Origin: Anaerolineae bacterium
GTDB taxonomy: Bacteria > Chloroflexota > Anaerolineae > JAFGEY01
Direction: 5' to 3'
DNA: 42,194 nt
Assembly: GCA_016931365.1 (NCBI GenBank)
Contig: JAFGEY010000188.1
Coordinates: 1-42,194 of the forward strand
The notes below the pieces were generated by a model. That model ran no database searches. It was not told where the DNA came from and was given only the letters and a program-made list of their open reading frames with translations. Within the stretch, counting starts at the first letter, position 1. Every line of letters starts with the position of its first letter. The translations under genes were made by a program, and so were the position numbers. This document shows, piece after piece, positions 8,509 through 15,391 of the stretch.

Positions 8509-9882
8509 TTACGGCCCCGGCTTTCTCCACGCCCATGGGCCGACATGATCTTTCATCACCGGCCACATCAGGCGCCAGTGCTCTTTGGAAAACGTGTATC
8601 TCAATTCTGTCCAGGGGAGATCGCGGGCCAGCCGCTCTGGGTTGGTCCACATAAAGTTCATCCGCGCCAGCACCAGGGCCACACCATACGCGGCTAGAGC
8701 AATAGCCAGGGTCGTCAGCAGTATGCTCAACCAGCGATAGTGCGACGCAGCGCCAAGCAACGCTGCAAGCAACAGCACGTACACCGGGTACAATTCGGCC
8801 ATCCGGCGCATACCCAACCCCTCACCCGCCCACCAGTTCTTAACCGAGCCGCATACCAGAGCCTGCAAGACAAACATCACCAATGCACCCAACGCCAGCC
8901 GCCAGTCACGGCGAGCCAGCGGAACAAACCCGAACAGGGCCAGTCCCACGATTGGCGACCAGGGGAAAAGACCCGATATTGGCGAAAAGAGCACATGCAG
9001 CGTATTAACCGGCCCCATCAAGAATGCACTTTTGTCGCCCTCGGTGGCCGGGATCAAGACCAGCTTGCCGTACATTTGCCACCACGAGTAAGGAATGATC
9101 CAGGCCAGCAGTGCAGCGCCGACTATCAACATGACCACCTCGCGCCACCGCCGGGACCAAAGCAGTTCCACGCCAACGGGCAAAGCGATCAAGGCGACCT
9201 GCCACCGACACAACGCCGTCAGCCCTGCCGCCAGCCCGACCCACAGCCAGACCAGGCTTTCCTTCCATTCCCGCGCAATGAGGCCCTCGCGTGCACGCAG
9301 CCACAGAAACACAAAGAGCGTGGCCGCAAACCCACCGGCGATGTGCGACGTCAACGGCTCGACCGAGGTGTAATAGAACATAGGTGTACACAGATATACC
9401 GTCAACACGGAAATTGCCGCTCCCCATGGGCGAACAAAGCGCCGGGCGATGCCGTATGCTAGGCCGACCATCGCCAGGGTATACAGGTTGACGCCGATCA
9501 TGATGCACAGGCTGTAGGCGAATGGTACGCCCTGAAGGCCTATAAAATGAGCATCATTAATGCGAAAAGCAGGCAGCGCATCCAGCCATACTGCGACGCG
9601 ATAAAAGGGTGCGAGCAGCAACGCTACCCCCACCGGGAAAGCCGACGCCCAACGTCCGGTTTCCTGGTTCAGGTAAATGTGATAGCGGTTCACGGCGGCA
9701 AACTTGATGGCCTGATTGTCCAGATTCAAATCGCCGTCCAATGTGATCGAATCCAACCAAAACAGATAGGCTGGGCCATCTCCGACCACTAACGGACGGT
9801 CAAAGACTAGCATGGCGATCAGGGTAAACACAATCACGACTATCAAAGCCGGTTCGGTCAACCAGGTTCGCTTGCTCTTCAT
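8509..9882 (-). CDS. Polytopic membrane protein, glycosyltransferase 39-like
   Basis: A 457-aa protein with about 10 hydrophobic segments. The first starts at residue about 12, and a short acidic loop follows it (V-V-G-D-G-P-A-Y), the position that holds the catalytic acidic residues in GT39/ArnT-type lipid-linked sugar transferases. It would act in the cytoplasmic membrane, using a polyprenyl-phosphate sugar to modify an exported acceptor. The overall similarity is weak, so 'glycosyltransferase-like' is the safest name. GAGGAG lies 5 nt upstream of the ATG. Only 29 nt separate it from the stop of the alkaline-phosphatase-like gene, so the two form an operon. Confidence 0.7.
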   Translation of the reverse strand: MKSKRTWLTEPALIVVIVFTLIAMLVFDRPLVVGDGPAYLFWLDSITLDGDLNLDNQAIKFAAVNRYHIYLNQETGRWASAFPVGVALLLAPFYRVAVWLDALPAFRINDAHFIGLQGVPFAYSLCIMIGVNLYTLAMVGLAYGIARRFVRPWGAAISVLTVYLCTPMFYYTSVEPLTSHIAGGFAATLFVFLWLRAREGLIAREWKESLVWLWVGLAAGLTALCRWQVALIALPVGVELLWSRRWREVVMLIVGAALLAWIIPYSWWQMYGKLVLIPATEGDKSAFLMGPVNTLHVLFSPISGLFPWSPIVGLALFGFVPLARRDWRLALGALVMFVLQALVCGSVKNWWAGEGLGMRRMAELYPVYVLLLAALLGAASHYRWLSILLTTLAIALAAYGVALVLARMNFMWTNPERLARDLPWTELRYTFSKEHWRLMWPVMKDHVGPWAWRKPGP

Positions 9883-9911
9883 TCTTGCTCCTCTTGGTGC
9901 ATAGCTGCAAT

Positions 9912-11585
9912 CTATCCGAGATAGCCCAGACCGCGCAGGCGCTCGATGACCTGTTCTTCTTCTTCTTCAGTGTAGGTTTGTGCAGGTTGTGAACCATTGC
10001 CCCGATCGCTGGTATATTCGGGCTGGCGTTGGCGATAGTCCGTGGTAAACAGATCGAGGAGTGGCTGGCCGTCCATATCGTCAGGAATGGGTAACTCCAT
10101 CGCGCACAACAGCGTAGGAGCCAGGTCAACGATCCTGGCTTCCCGAACCGGCGTCTGGGCGGCCACTTGCTGACCCATCATCATCAACATGCCCTTATCA
10201 CGGTGCATCCCAGAGTAGCGGTACACCTTGTCCACGACCCGATTTGAGCCAAAGTCGGCCAGCCCGAAAAAGATGTCATGCGAGTCGGCGGGGAGCAAGA
10301 TCAGGTCGGGTGCTTGATCGAGATGCGCTCCCTGATAGACTTCCTCTCGCTTGAGCACCTGCCCGACCATCTTGCGCCCGGTCTGCGGGTGTTTGAACTC
10401 CATCGCCGCGGCGATCACCTGCTCACGCACCCGGTCGTATTCCCGCCCTGGCTGGACAATGCCTTGCGGTTCGCGTCCAGCCACGTTGAGGTAGATCGGC
10501 CCATAGTGGCGGCCAAACGAGTAAGCGACCGACCGCGGCCAGTCCACGTCGTTAAAAGAGAGGAACACGCGTTTGAGCAGCCAGTCAGTGCTGTACAGCC
10601 CTTTGTATTCGGCGTGTTTGGCCAATCCCAAAGCGTTGGCCAGCCTATGCACATTGCGCAGAGTAAACCCGGCCGCGAACGCCGCACGCTTGAGCGTCGT
10701 CGTGGGCCGCTGTTTCAACTTGAGAAAGCCGTTCTGAAGCAGCCAGTTGTTGAGTACCACAAAGTTGTGCGCGCTGCCCATGCCGTGGTCGGACATGATC
10801 ACCTTGAGCGTGTCCTCACCTGCTGCGTCGAACAACAGACCCAGACTGCGATCCACCTGTTGAAAATAGTTCAGTATCATCTGGCTGCCATTGGCTGTAT
10901 GCTGCGCTCCCTTGATTTTATGCCAGGGATGATCGGGGTCGAGCAGATGCCAGAGCTGGTGCAGCACACGGTCGGTGTCAAAGATCACAGCCATGAAAAA
11001 ATCCCACCGTTCACGCTCCAACAGGTAGAGCGCAGTGCGCGTGCGCATGTCGAGCAGGTCATAGCTGGCTTTCAGGAACGACACTTCGTGTCCCGGGCGG
11101 CAGGTGGTGGTGGGATAAATGCGGTAGTTGCCAACGGCATGCTCCAGTTCTTGAGCCAGTTCGGGGGGATAGGTATAATCGCGGGCCGTGTAGGGGGTCA
11201 TCCAACCGCTGACCATCAAGCCGTTGACTGGGCTGACCGGGTAGGTGATCGGCACGTTGAACACGCCCACTCTCCGCCCGGACTCGCTCATGATATCCCA
11301 CAGGCCGCGGCCGTCACGTTGGCTGGCATTGACTGGCGGAAAGCGGTAACTTGCCTCCGCGCGATGCAAAAAGTCATAGATGCCGGTCTTGCCTGGATTC
11401 TTGCCGGTGATGAAACTAGACCACGATGGCCCGGAGGTCGGTGGCATTGTAGACTCTAAATCGCCGACTATGCCGTCGCGCAGAAAACGATGCATGGTGG
11501 GCAGTTCGCCCGCTTCGATCCATGGGCGAAGTAGCCCGAGTGGTACACCATCTAGGCCGATGACGATCACGCGGGACTGAGACAT
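9912..11585 (-). CDS. Alkaline-phosphatase-superfamily phosphodiesterase/nucleotide pyrophosphatase-like enzyme
   Basis: A 557-aa protein. Metal and nucleophile blocks of the type I phosphodiesterase/NPP group are visible: V-I-G-L-D-G-V near residue 8, P-P-T-S-G-P-S-W-S-S-F-I-T-G-K-N-P-G near residues 48-65 (nucleophile Thr/Ser), F-D-T-D-R-V-L-H near residue 203 and S-D-H-G-M-G near residue 265. The end R-L-R-G-L-G-Y-L-G is common in this subgroup. It would hydrolyse phosphodiester or pyrophosphate bonds with two metal ions; the substrate is unknown. No signal peptide is seen. GGAG precedes the ATG, and an extended -10 lies about 108 nt upstream. It is first in an operon with the GT39-like membrane protein, suggesting lipid-linked or glycan metabolism. 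Confidence 0.85.
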   Translation of the reverse strand: MSQSRVIVIGLDGVPLGLLRPWIEAGELPTMHRFLRDGIVGDLESTMPPTSGPSWSSFITGKNPGKTGIYDFLHRAEASYRFPPVNASQRDGRGLWDIMSESGRRVGVFNVPITYPVSPVNGLMVSGWMTPYTARDYTYPPELAQELEHAVGNYRIYPTTTCRPGHEVSFLKASYDLLDMRTRTALYLLERERWDFFMAVIFDTDRVLHQLWHLLDPDHPWHKIKGAQHTANGSQMILNYFQQVDRSLGLLFDAAGEDTLKVIMSDHGMGSAHNFVVLNNWLLQNGFLKLKQRPTTTLKRAAFAAGFTLRNVHRLANALGLAKHAEYKGLYSTDWLLKRVFLSFNDVDWPRSVAYSFGRHYGPIYLNVAGREPQGIVQPGREYDRVREQVIAAAMEFKHPQTGRKMVGQVLKREEVYQGAHLDQAPDLILLPADSHDIFFGLADFGSNRVVDKVYRYSGMHRDKGMLMMMGQQVAAQTPVREARIVDLAPTLLCAMELPIPDDMDGQPLLDLFTTDYRQRQPEYTSDRGNGSQPAQTYTEEEEEQVIERLRGLGYLG

Positions 11586-11692
11586 GAATAAATGCTCCTC
11601 AAGATTTTTGTATTAGGTTGATGCGCTGAATCTGGCAAAAGGATGCCGTGGACATGTTTATCCTTGGCTGTCTTGAACAAGATCGAGGCGCA

Positions 11693-11701
11693 ATTATACC
11701 A
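11693..11701 (-). promoter_or_regulatory. Extended -10 promoter of the phosphodiesterase/GT operon
   Basis: TGGTATAAT on the minus strand (TATAAT at 11693-11698), with TGGACT about 16 bp upstream as a weak -35. Confidence 0.55.
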
Positions 11702-11794
11702 CACTTTGGTATTTAGTCCACCTGGCGTGTTCGTTCACGTAAAATGTTACCAAGTGGTACTATTCCTTCAGATGATAATGTTGCCGGAGGGAAA

Positions 11795-11865
11795 ATGACC
11801 GCTGAGGTAGAAATGACGATTGATGAGCGATACAAATACCTGCGCAAGATGCAAGGGGATTGTAT
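11795..11865 (+). pseudogene. Remnant of the 5' end of a transposase/integrase gene
   Basis: The first about 23 codons after a GGAGG-preceded ATG read like the conserved start of a DDE transposase/integrase group (E-M-T-I-D-E-R-Y-K-Y-L-R-K-M-Q). The frame then diverges into unrelated residues and stops at 11950, inside the carD terminator. The rest of the gene is missing. Identification rests on remembered resemblance of about 15 residues, so it is tentative. Confidence 0.4.
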
Positions 11866-11890
11866 TACCAATGTCGCAGTTTGTCCACAT

Positions 11891-11931
11891 AAAAAGCGCG
11901 ATTTCGACCAAGGTAATGCCGAAATCGCGCT
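11891..11931 (-). terminator. Rho-independent terminator of the PadR-DksA-CarD operon
   Basis: A 12-bp perfect stem, AGCGCGATTTCG (11895-11906) with CGAAATCGCGCT (11920-11931), followed on the minus strand by TTTTT. It begins 26 nt after the CarD stop. Confidence 0.9.
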
Positions 11932-11956
11932 CTCCAGAACAACCAAGTGAGAATTT

Positions 11957-12475
11957 TCAGCCCGCGCTGAGCGCGTTCGCCTCGACAGTGAGGTTGATGA
12001 TCTCAGTAATCTTGGCTTTGGCCGTCATCACCTCACTCTCTTCGACAATGGCCACTTCACTCGCCAACAAGTCCATACTGTGATCGTACAACCTGCGGCT
12101 TTCGCTGGTCAGACCGCGCACATGACGATCTTTCCACGACAGATCGCGCAATACTTCAGCGATCCGCAGAACATTGCCGGTATGCAGTTTGTCTTCGATC
12201 GCTGCATACCGCTCGGTATGATCCGTGGGCAGCGATTCAGGCACCCCCTGCAAGACACACCACATTTGATCCAGACGGGATTGGGTTACCGGCTGCCGCA
12301 ACTGCCCGGTCTCCGCGTCCTGAACAGAAACCCAAATCCGGGTCTTGGCCGTGTCAAACAGTCCCACGGCATAGTACTGCTTGCCGCTGCCCAGACACTG
12401 CAACTTTTCAATGTCGGTGATCCGTCCGGCCCCGTGGTAAAGGTGAATAACCAAATCGCCAATTTCAAACATCAT
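11957..12475 (-). CDS. CarD-family transcriptional regulator
   Basis: A 172-aa protein of normal CarD/CdnL length. The N-terminal RNA-polymerase-interacting domain is recognised by F-E-I-G-D-L-V-I-H-L-Y-H-G-A-G-R-I near residues 3-19. The helical DNA-binding part follows, with R-I-A-E-V-L-R-D-L-S-W near residue 100 and the R-R-L-Y-D-H-S-M-D-L-L-A block. CarD binds the RNAP beta subunit and stabilises the open promoter complex. Two adjacent ATG codons (12475, 12472) are possible starts; family N-termini match the second. It is the last gene of a three-gene operon and is followed by a strong terminator. Confidence 0.9.
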   Translation of the reverse strand: MMFEIGDLVIHLYHGAGRITDIEKLQCLGSGKQYYAVGLFDTAKTRIWVSVQDAETGQLRQPVTQSRLDQMWCVLQGVPESLPTDHTERYAAIEDKLHTGNVLRIAEVLRDLSWKDRHVRGLTSESRRLYDHSMDLLASEVAIVEESEVMTAKAKITEIINLTVEANALSAG

Positions 12476-12529
12476 CTTTGCTCTTTATTTCTACTCTGGA
12501 AAAACCAGAGCCGTCTTTAGCCGACAGTG

Positions 12530-12859
12530 TCAAACAAGACGTCGATGCGAGCTATGGCGGGCACACTCAATGCATACTTTGGTATCGGGCAACACAGCCA
12601 GCCGATCAGGATGAATCCGGCCGCCGCACCGCTCGCAGATACCGTAGGTTCCTTGCTCCAGTTTGGCTAACGCTTCCGTCAGGCTGGCGACGCGCTCTCG
12701 GCTTTGCGCCAGCAACGCCTGATCCAGTTCCCAGCGCACGATAGCCGGATCGCCTTCCCCCAGGCCATAATCCGGCTTTTCGGCCAGCGATGTTTCCAGT
12801 TTCGCAATATGCGCGTATAACCTGGCCAGTTCTTCCTGCAAAACGTTGATGTCTTGCAT
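12530..12859 (-). CDS. TraR/DksA-like C4 zinc-finger protein
   Basis: A protein of about 109 aa. An N-terminal helical coiled-coil segment (residues 1-70) is followed by the zinc finger C-E-R-C ... C-I-E-C with a 17-residue loop, as in DksA/TraR/YocK proteins. Such proteins enter the RNA polymerase secondary channel and tune initiation. Key acidic tip residues cannot be assigned with confidence. An alternative GTG start lies one codon upstream. It sits between a PadR regulator and CarD, both same strand, with about 30 and 54 nt gaps, so it is co-transcribed with another RNAP-binding factor. Confidence 0.88.
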   Translation of the reverse strand: MQDINVLQEELARLYAHIAKLETSLAEKPDYGLGEGDPAIVRWELDQALLAQSRERVASLTEALAKLEQGTYGICERCGGRIHPDRLAVLPDTKVCIECARHSSHRRLV

Positions 12860-12892
12860 CACCTAATCCATCCTGCGCCACGACAGACACAA

Positions 12893-13444
12893 TCAACCCA
12901 TCTCCGAATGAACAGCCAACCGTTCCAGGGTCAGATCGAGCCACTGAAGCTCAGTGTTGGCCATTGCCAGGCCGTATTCGATCGCCAGACACTGCCCGTG
13001 ATTCGACTGTGTGCCCAGGTTTTGAACCATCTGCTCCAACATCGAACAATGCTCGGCGACACGCACGCGCCGTTTTTGCAGATGGCTCACCAGTCCGGCC
13101 TCCGAAAAATCGGCCACCAGAAACAACTGCATCACAGAGGACTTGGGTGTTTCACTCGCATCGGCAGAAGCCGTTTGAGAGGCCCACTTGCGCAGCGTTT
13201 CACGCCCCTGCTGGGTGATCGTGTACACTTTGCGCATTGGTTTATCGGCGCGCGACTCGACCTGGACCGAGGCCAGGTTATTCTCCGACAGGCTGTGCAG
13301 TGCAGGATAAATCGCGCCAAAACTCGGGTTGCCGATCATCCAACCCAGCGCTTGCAAAAACTGCTTGATGTCGTATCCCGACATCGGCTGTTGTGCCAAC
13401 AAACTGAGAATAAAGTAGTGAAAGCTCAGAGTGCCGCTTGCCAT
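12893..13444 (-). CDS. PadR-family transcriptional repressor
   Basis: A 183-aa protein. Residues 5-80 are the PadR winged helix (F-I-L-S-L-L, P-M-S-G-Y-D-I-K, G-A-I-Y-P-A-L-H-S-L, V-Y-T-I-T-Q-Q-G). Residues 90-183 form the helical C-terminal dimerisation domain of the longer PadR subgroup. The ATG at 13444 was preferred to an in-frame GTG two codons earlier because AAAGGTGG lies in front. It is first in an operon with the DksA-like and CarD genes. A strong promoter and a perfect palindrome directly precede it, so negative autoregulation of all three genes is likely. Confidence 0.9.
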   Translation of the reverse strand: MASGTLSFHYFILSLLAQQPMSGYDIKQFLQALGWMIGNPSFGAIYPALHSLSENNLASVQVESRADKPMRKVYTITQQGRETLRKWASQTASADASETPKSSVMQLFLVADFSEAGLVSHLQKRRVRVAEHCSMLEQMVQNLGTQSNHGQCLAIEYGLAMANTELQWLDLTLERLAVHSEMG

Positions 13445-13454
13445 ATCCACCTTT

Positions 13455-13504
13455 TGATATATATCATCCTGCTATAGTATACCATCATTGAGAGCAACTG
13501 TCAA
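13455..13504 (-). promoter_or_regulatory. Promoter and palindromic operator of the PadR operon
   Basis: On the minus strand TTGACA (13499-13504), a 17-bp spacer and TATACT (13476-13481) form a near-consensus promoter. The perfect 12-bp palindrome TGATATATATCA (13455-13466) lies just downstream, at the expected start point, ideal for repression by PadR. The -35 overlaps the 3' end of the Nudix gene. Confidence 0.8.
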
Positions 13505-14408
13505 ACAGATCGGGCCTTAATCCACACACGATCTCGATGTAGTGCCGGTCTTCAGGACAGAGATAGCCGTGTCGCACCAGAAAATCAATGATCACCAGGT
13601 TGCAATTGGTCTTGAACTTGCGCGTCCGGGAAACGGTTTCGATCACCCGTTCCACCGGCCAGAGGTAAAACTCGTCAACCTCGCCGTCGGTATTGCGCGG
13701 CACAAAATCGCCCGGCAGCTCCAGATCGTAAACAAATAGGACGACACGGCTCGACCATCCGTCACCGGAACGCCGATAACTGACCAGGCCGGCAGGCCGC
13801 ACGCTCCGGGCAAGCGATTCGGGCACAGCAGCCTCTTCGGCACACTCTTTGACCACCGTCTCGTAGGCACTCATCCCGGAGGCCAGTCCGCCGGCGACCA
13901 GGTGATCCAACCGCCCCGGATATTCGGGCTTGTGGGCGGATCGCTGCGCCACCCACAGGTCGATGCCGTCTGGCCGGCGCACGAACCCGTTGATGTGCAC
14001 GCCGTACACCTGAACGCCGAACAGGGGAGCGGCGCTCCGTTCGATGCTTAGACAGGGTGGCGCGCCAAATCCGGTCGAGACATCATCCCGTTCGCCGCGC
14101 CATCCCGTAAAAACACCTTGTGCATACCATTGTTCAAGCACCCGCTCGACCGCTTCCGTCCTGGCTTGTGACGTTTCCAGCTCAGGATTTAGAGTCACCC
14201 GCCGTCCGTCGAAGGCAAAAACCTCAGGGTGCGCCGCCAGCCGGTCGCGCAAAGATCGGGCCACGGCGCCGACGACTTGGCCTTCAACGACAAACAGATC
14301 GAATTGCTCAGGCTGAAACCGATTACATTCCCATACCCAGCGCTCAAGTGCCAGTGTATCAATTTTTCCGCTCACCGCTCCGCTCCACAAGATCGTTGAT
14401 GTGCCCAT
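13485..14408 (-). CDS. Nudix hydrolase of the DUF4743 type
   Basis: A 307-aa protein. Residues 1-110 resemble DUF4743 (E-C-N-R-F, then F-V-V-E-G-Q-V-V-G), which precedes the Nudix fold in thiamine-pyrophosphokinase-associated Nudix proteins. The Nudix box near residues 190-212 ends K-E-C-A-E-E-A-A-V, with the metal-binding E-E pair; the first Glu of the canonical box is Met here, as is common in this subgroup. It would hydrolyse a nucleoside-diphosphate-linked or thiamine-related compound; the substrate is uncertain. The start at 14408 was chosen because the family N-terminus aligns there; no strong Shine-Dalgarno is seen. It lies between the eCIS operon terminator and the PadR promoter. Confidence 0.85.
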   Translation of the reverse strand: MGTSTILWSGAVSGKIDTLALERWVWECNRFQPEQFDLFVVEGQVVGAVARSLRDRLAAHPEVFAFDGRRVTLNPELETSQARTEAVERVLEQWYAQGVFTGWRGERDDVSTGFGAPPCLSIERSAAPLFGVQVYGVHINGFVRRPDGIDLWVAQRSAHKPEYPGRLDHLVAGGLASGMSAYETVVKECAEEAAVPESLARSVRPAGLVSYRRSGDGWSSRVVLFVYDLELPGDFVPRNTDGEVDEFYLWPVERVIETVSRTRKFKTNCNLVIIDFLVRHGYLCPEDRHYIEIVCGLRPDLFDSCSQ

Positions 14409-14425
14409 CGTATCACAGGCTATCC

Positions 14426-14454
14426 CTAGTACTCGTTCAAACAAATAGCGACAA
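14426..14454 (-). promoter_or_regulatory. Possible promoter of the Nudix gene
   Basis: TTGTCG (14449-14454), a 17-bp spacer and TACTAG (14426-14431) on the minus strand. The -10 match is weak. Confidence 0.3.
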
Positions 14455-14528
14455 GTAAAAGATCGGCCCGCGTATGAAACTTGATTATCAAATTTAGTTT
14501 GACGGAGTACGAGCTGACTCCGCGCCAA

Positions 14529-14564
14529 AATCAAACAGCCCCTTAACTGACACTCAAGGGGCTG
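14529..14564 (-). terminator. Rho-independent terminator of the eCIS operon
   Basis: The 9-bp stem CAGCCCCTT / AAGGGGCTG (14536-14544 and 14556-14564) is followed on the minus strand by TTTGATTTT. It lies about 118 nt after the stop of the DUF4157 gene, the last gene of the long minus-strand operon. Confidence 0.85.
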
Positions 14565-14681
14565 TGAATGAACACAAATTGCCGATCAAATTGATGCGCA
14601 CGGCGATCAATCCGCAAAAGGATGGCCCGCGCCGACACGACATAGGTATGATAGATTTCAGTGCTCAACGAACCGTGACGT

Positions 14682-15350
14682 TTAGTAAACTGGAGGCTCG
14701 ATCTCTTCTTCCTCTTCGACATCCTGCCTTTGGACAAACTGATCTTCTTCGAGCTCTTCCTCTTCTTCCGGCTGGCGCTGCACTGCCGCACTGACCCCGG
14801 CATTTGCCACCGCGTTGGTTACTGTCCGGGCGGTTGCGTTCGCCTCTCGCTCAAAGGCATCGTCGGGCGCGCCAACAGTCATCCTCTCTTCGCTGCCTGC
14901 GGCATCCGTGCCTTGCTGCGCCACATGGGTCAGCTCGTGGGCGATCAACCTCTGGCCCTCAGCCGTGTGGGGCGCATAGGCATTCTGGCGGAAAAAAATG
15001 TCCTGCGCGGTGGTAAAGGCCTCCGCCCCGATCTGGCGGTTCAGCGCATCCGATTCGGGCGAGGTATGCACGCGCACCTGACCGAAATCGGTGCCCATAG
15101 CTTGGCCTATTGAGGTCTGAACGGCCTCGTCCAACGGCTGGCCGCCGCTGCGTTCGCGGTTGATGCGTCCCGCCGTCTCTTCATCCAGTTCAAACGGTTC
15201 CTGTCCGCTGCGCTGCGCCAGCAACCGCTGTACCTGCCGATTGCTCAAGTGCAGGCCGGCCGCACCAACCGGCGGCTGTTCGGTCGATTTCTGCTTGATC
15301 GCCTGCCGTGTCGAATTTACTTTATCGATCTGAATTCGCCCTTTGTTCAT
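14682..15350 (-). CDS. eCIS core DUF4157 protein with HELTH metallopeptidase-like motif
   Basis: A 222-aa protein. Residues about 68-146 are the DUF4157/'eCIS core' domain: G-Q-P-L-D, F-G-Q-V-R-V-H-T, A-F-T-T-A-Q-D-I-F-F and the zinc-peptidase-like H-E-L-T-H at 138-142. DUF4157 is the domain most strongly associated with eCIS loci and is often at the N-terminus of cargo toxins. Before it, residues 31-44 hold an L-S-N-R-Q-V-Q-R-L-L motif, related to one in the preceding gene. The tail is two Q-R-Q-(P/D) repeats followed by Glu runs. There is no separate toxin domain, so it may be a protease effector, a processing protease or a loading factor. The ATG at 15350 was chosen over an earlier in-frame start because the family begins here. 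Confidence 0.88.
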   Translation of the reverse strand: MNKGRIQIDKVNSTRQAIKQKSTEQPPVGAAGLHLSNRQVQRLLAQRSGQEPFELDEETAGRINRERSGGQPLDEAVQTSIGQAMGTDFGQVRVHTSPESDALNRQIGAEAFTTAQDIFFRQNAYAPHTAEGQRLIAHELTHVAQQGTDAAGSEERMTVGAPDDAFEREANATARTVTNAVANAGVSAAVQRQPEEEEELEEDQFVQRQDVEEEEEIEPPVY

Positions 15351-15391
15351 CGCTCTTATCTCTCTTTCATCTTGACAGGGTGCGAGCCACA

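Larger units (their letters stand above)
11586..11956. other. Intergenic region: promoter, transposase remnant and carD terminator
   Basis: From left to right this holds the promoter of the phosphodiesterase gene (minus), a decayed 5' end of a transposase gene (plus), and the intrinsic terminator of the CarD operon (minus). Nothing else is recognised. Confidence 0.6.
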
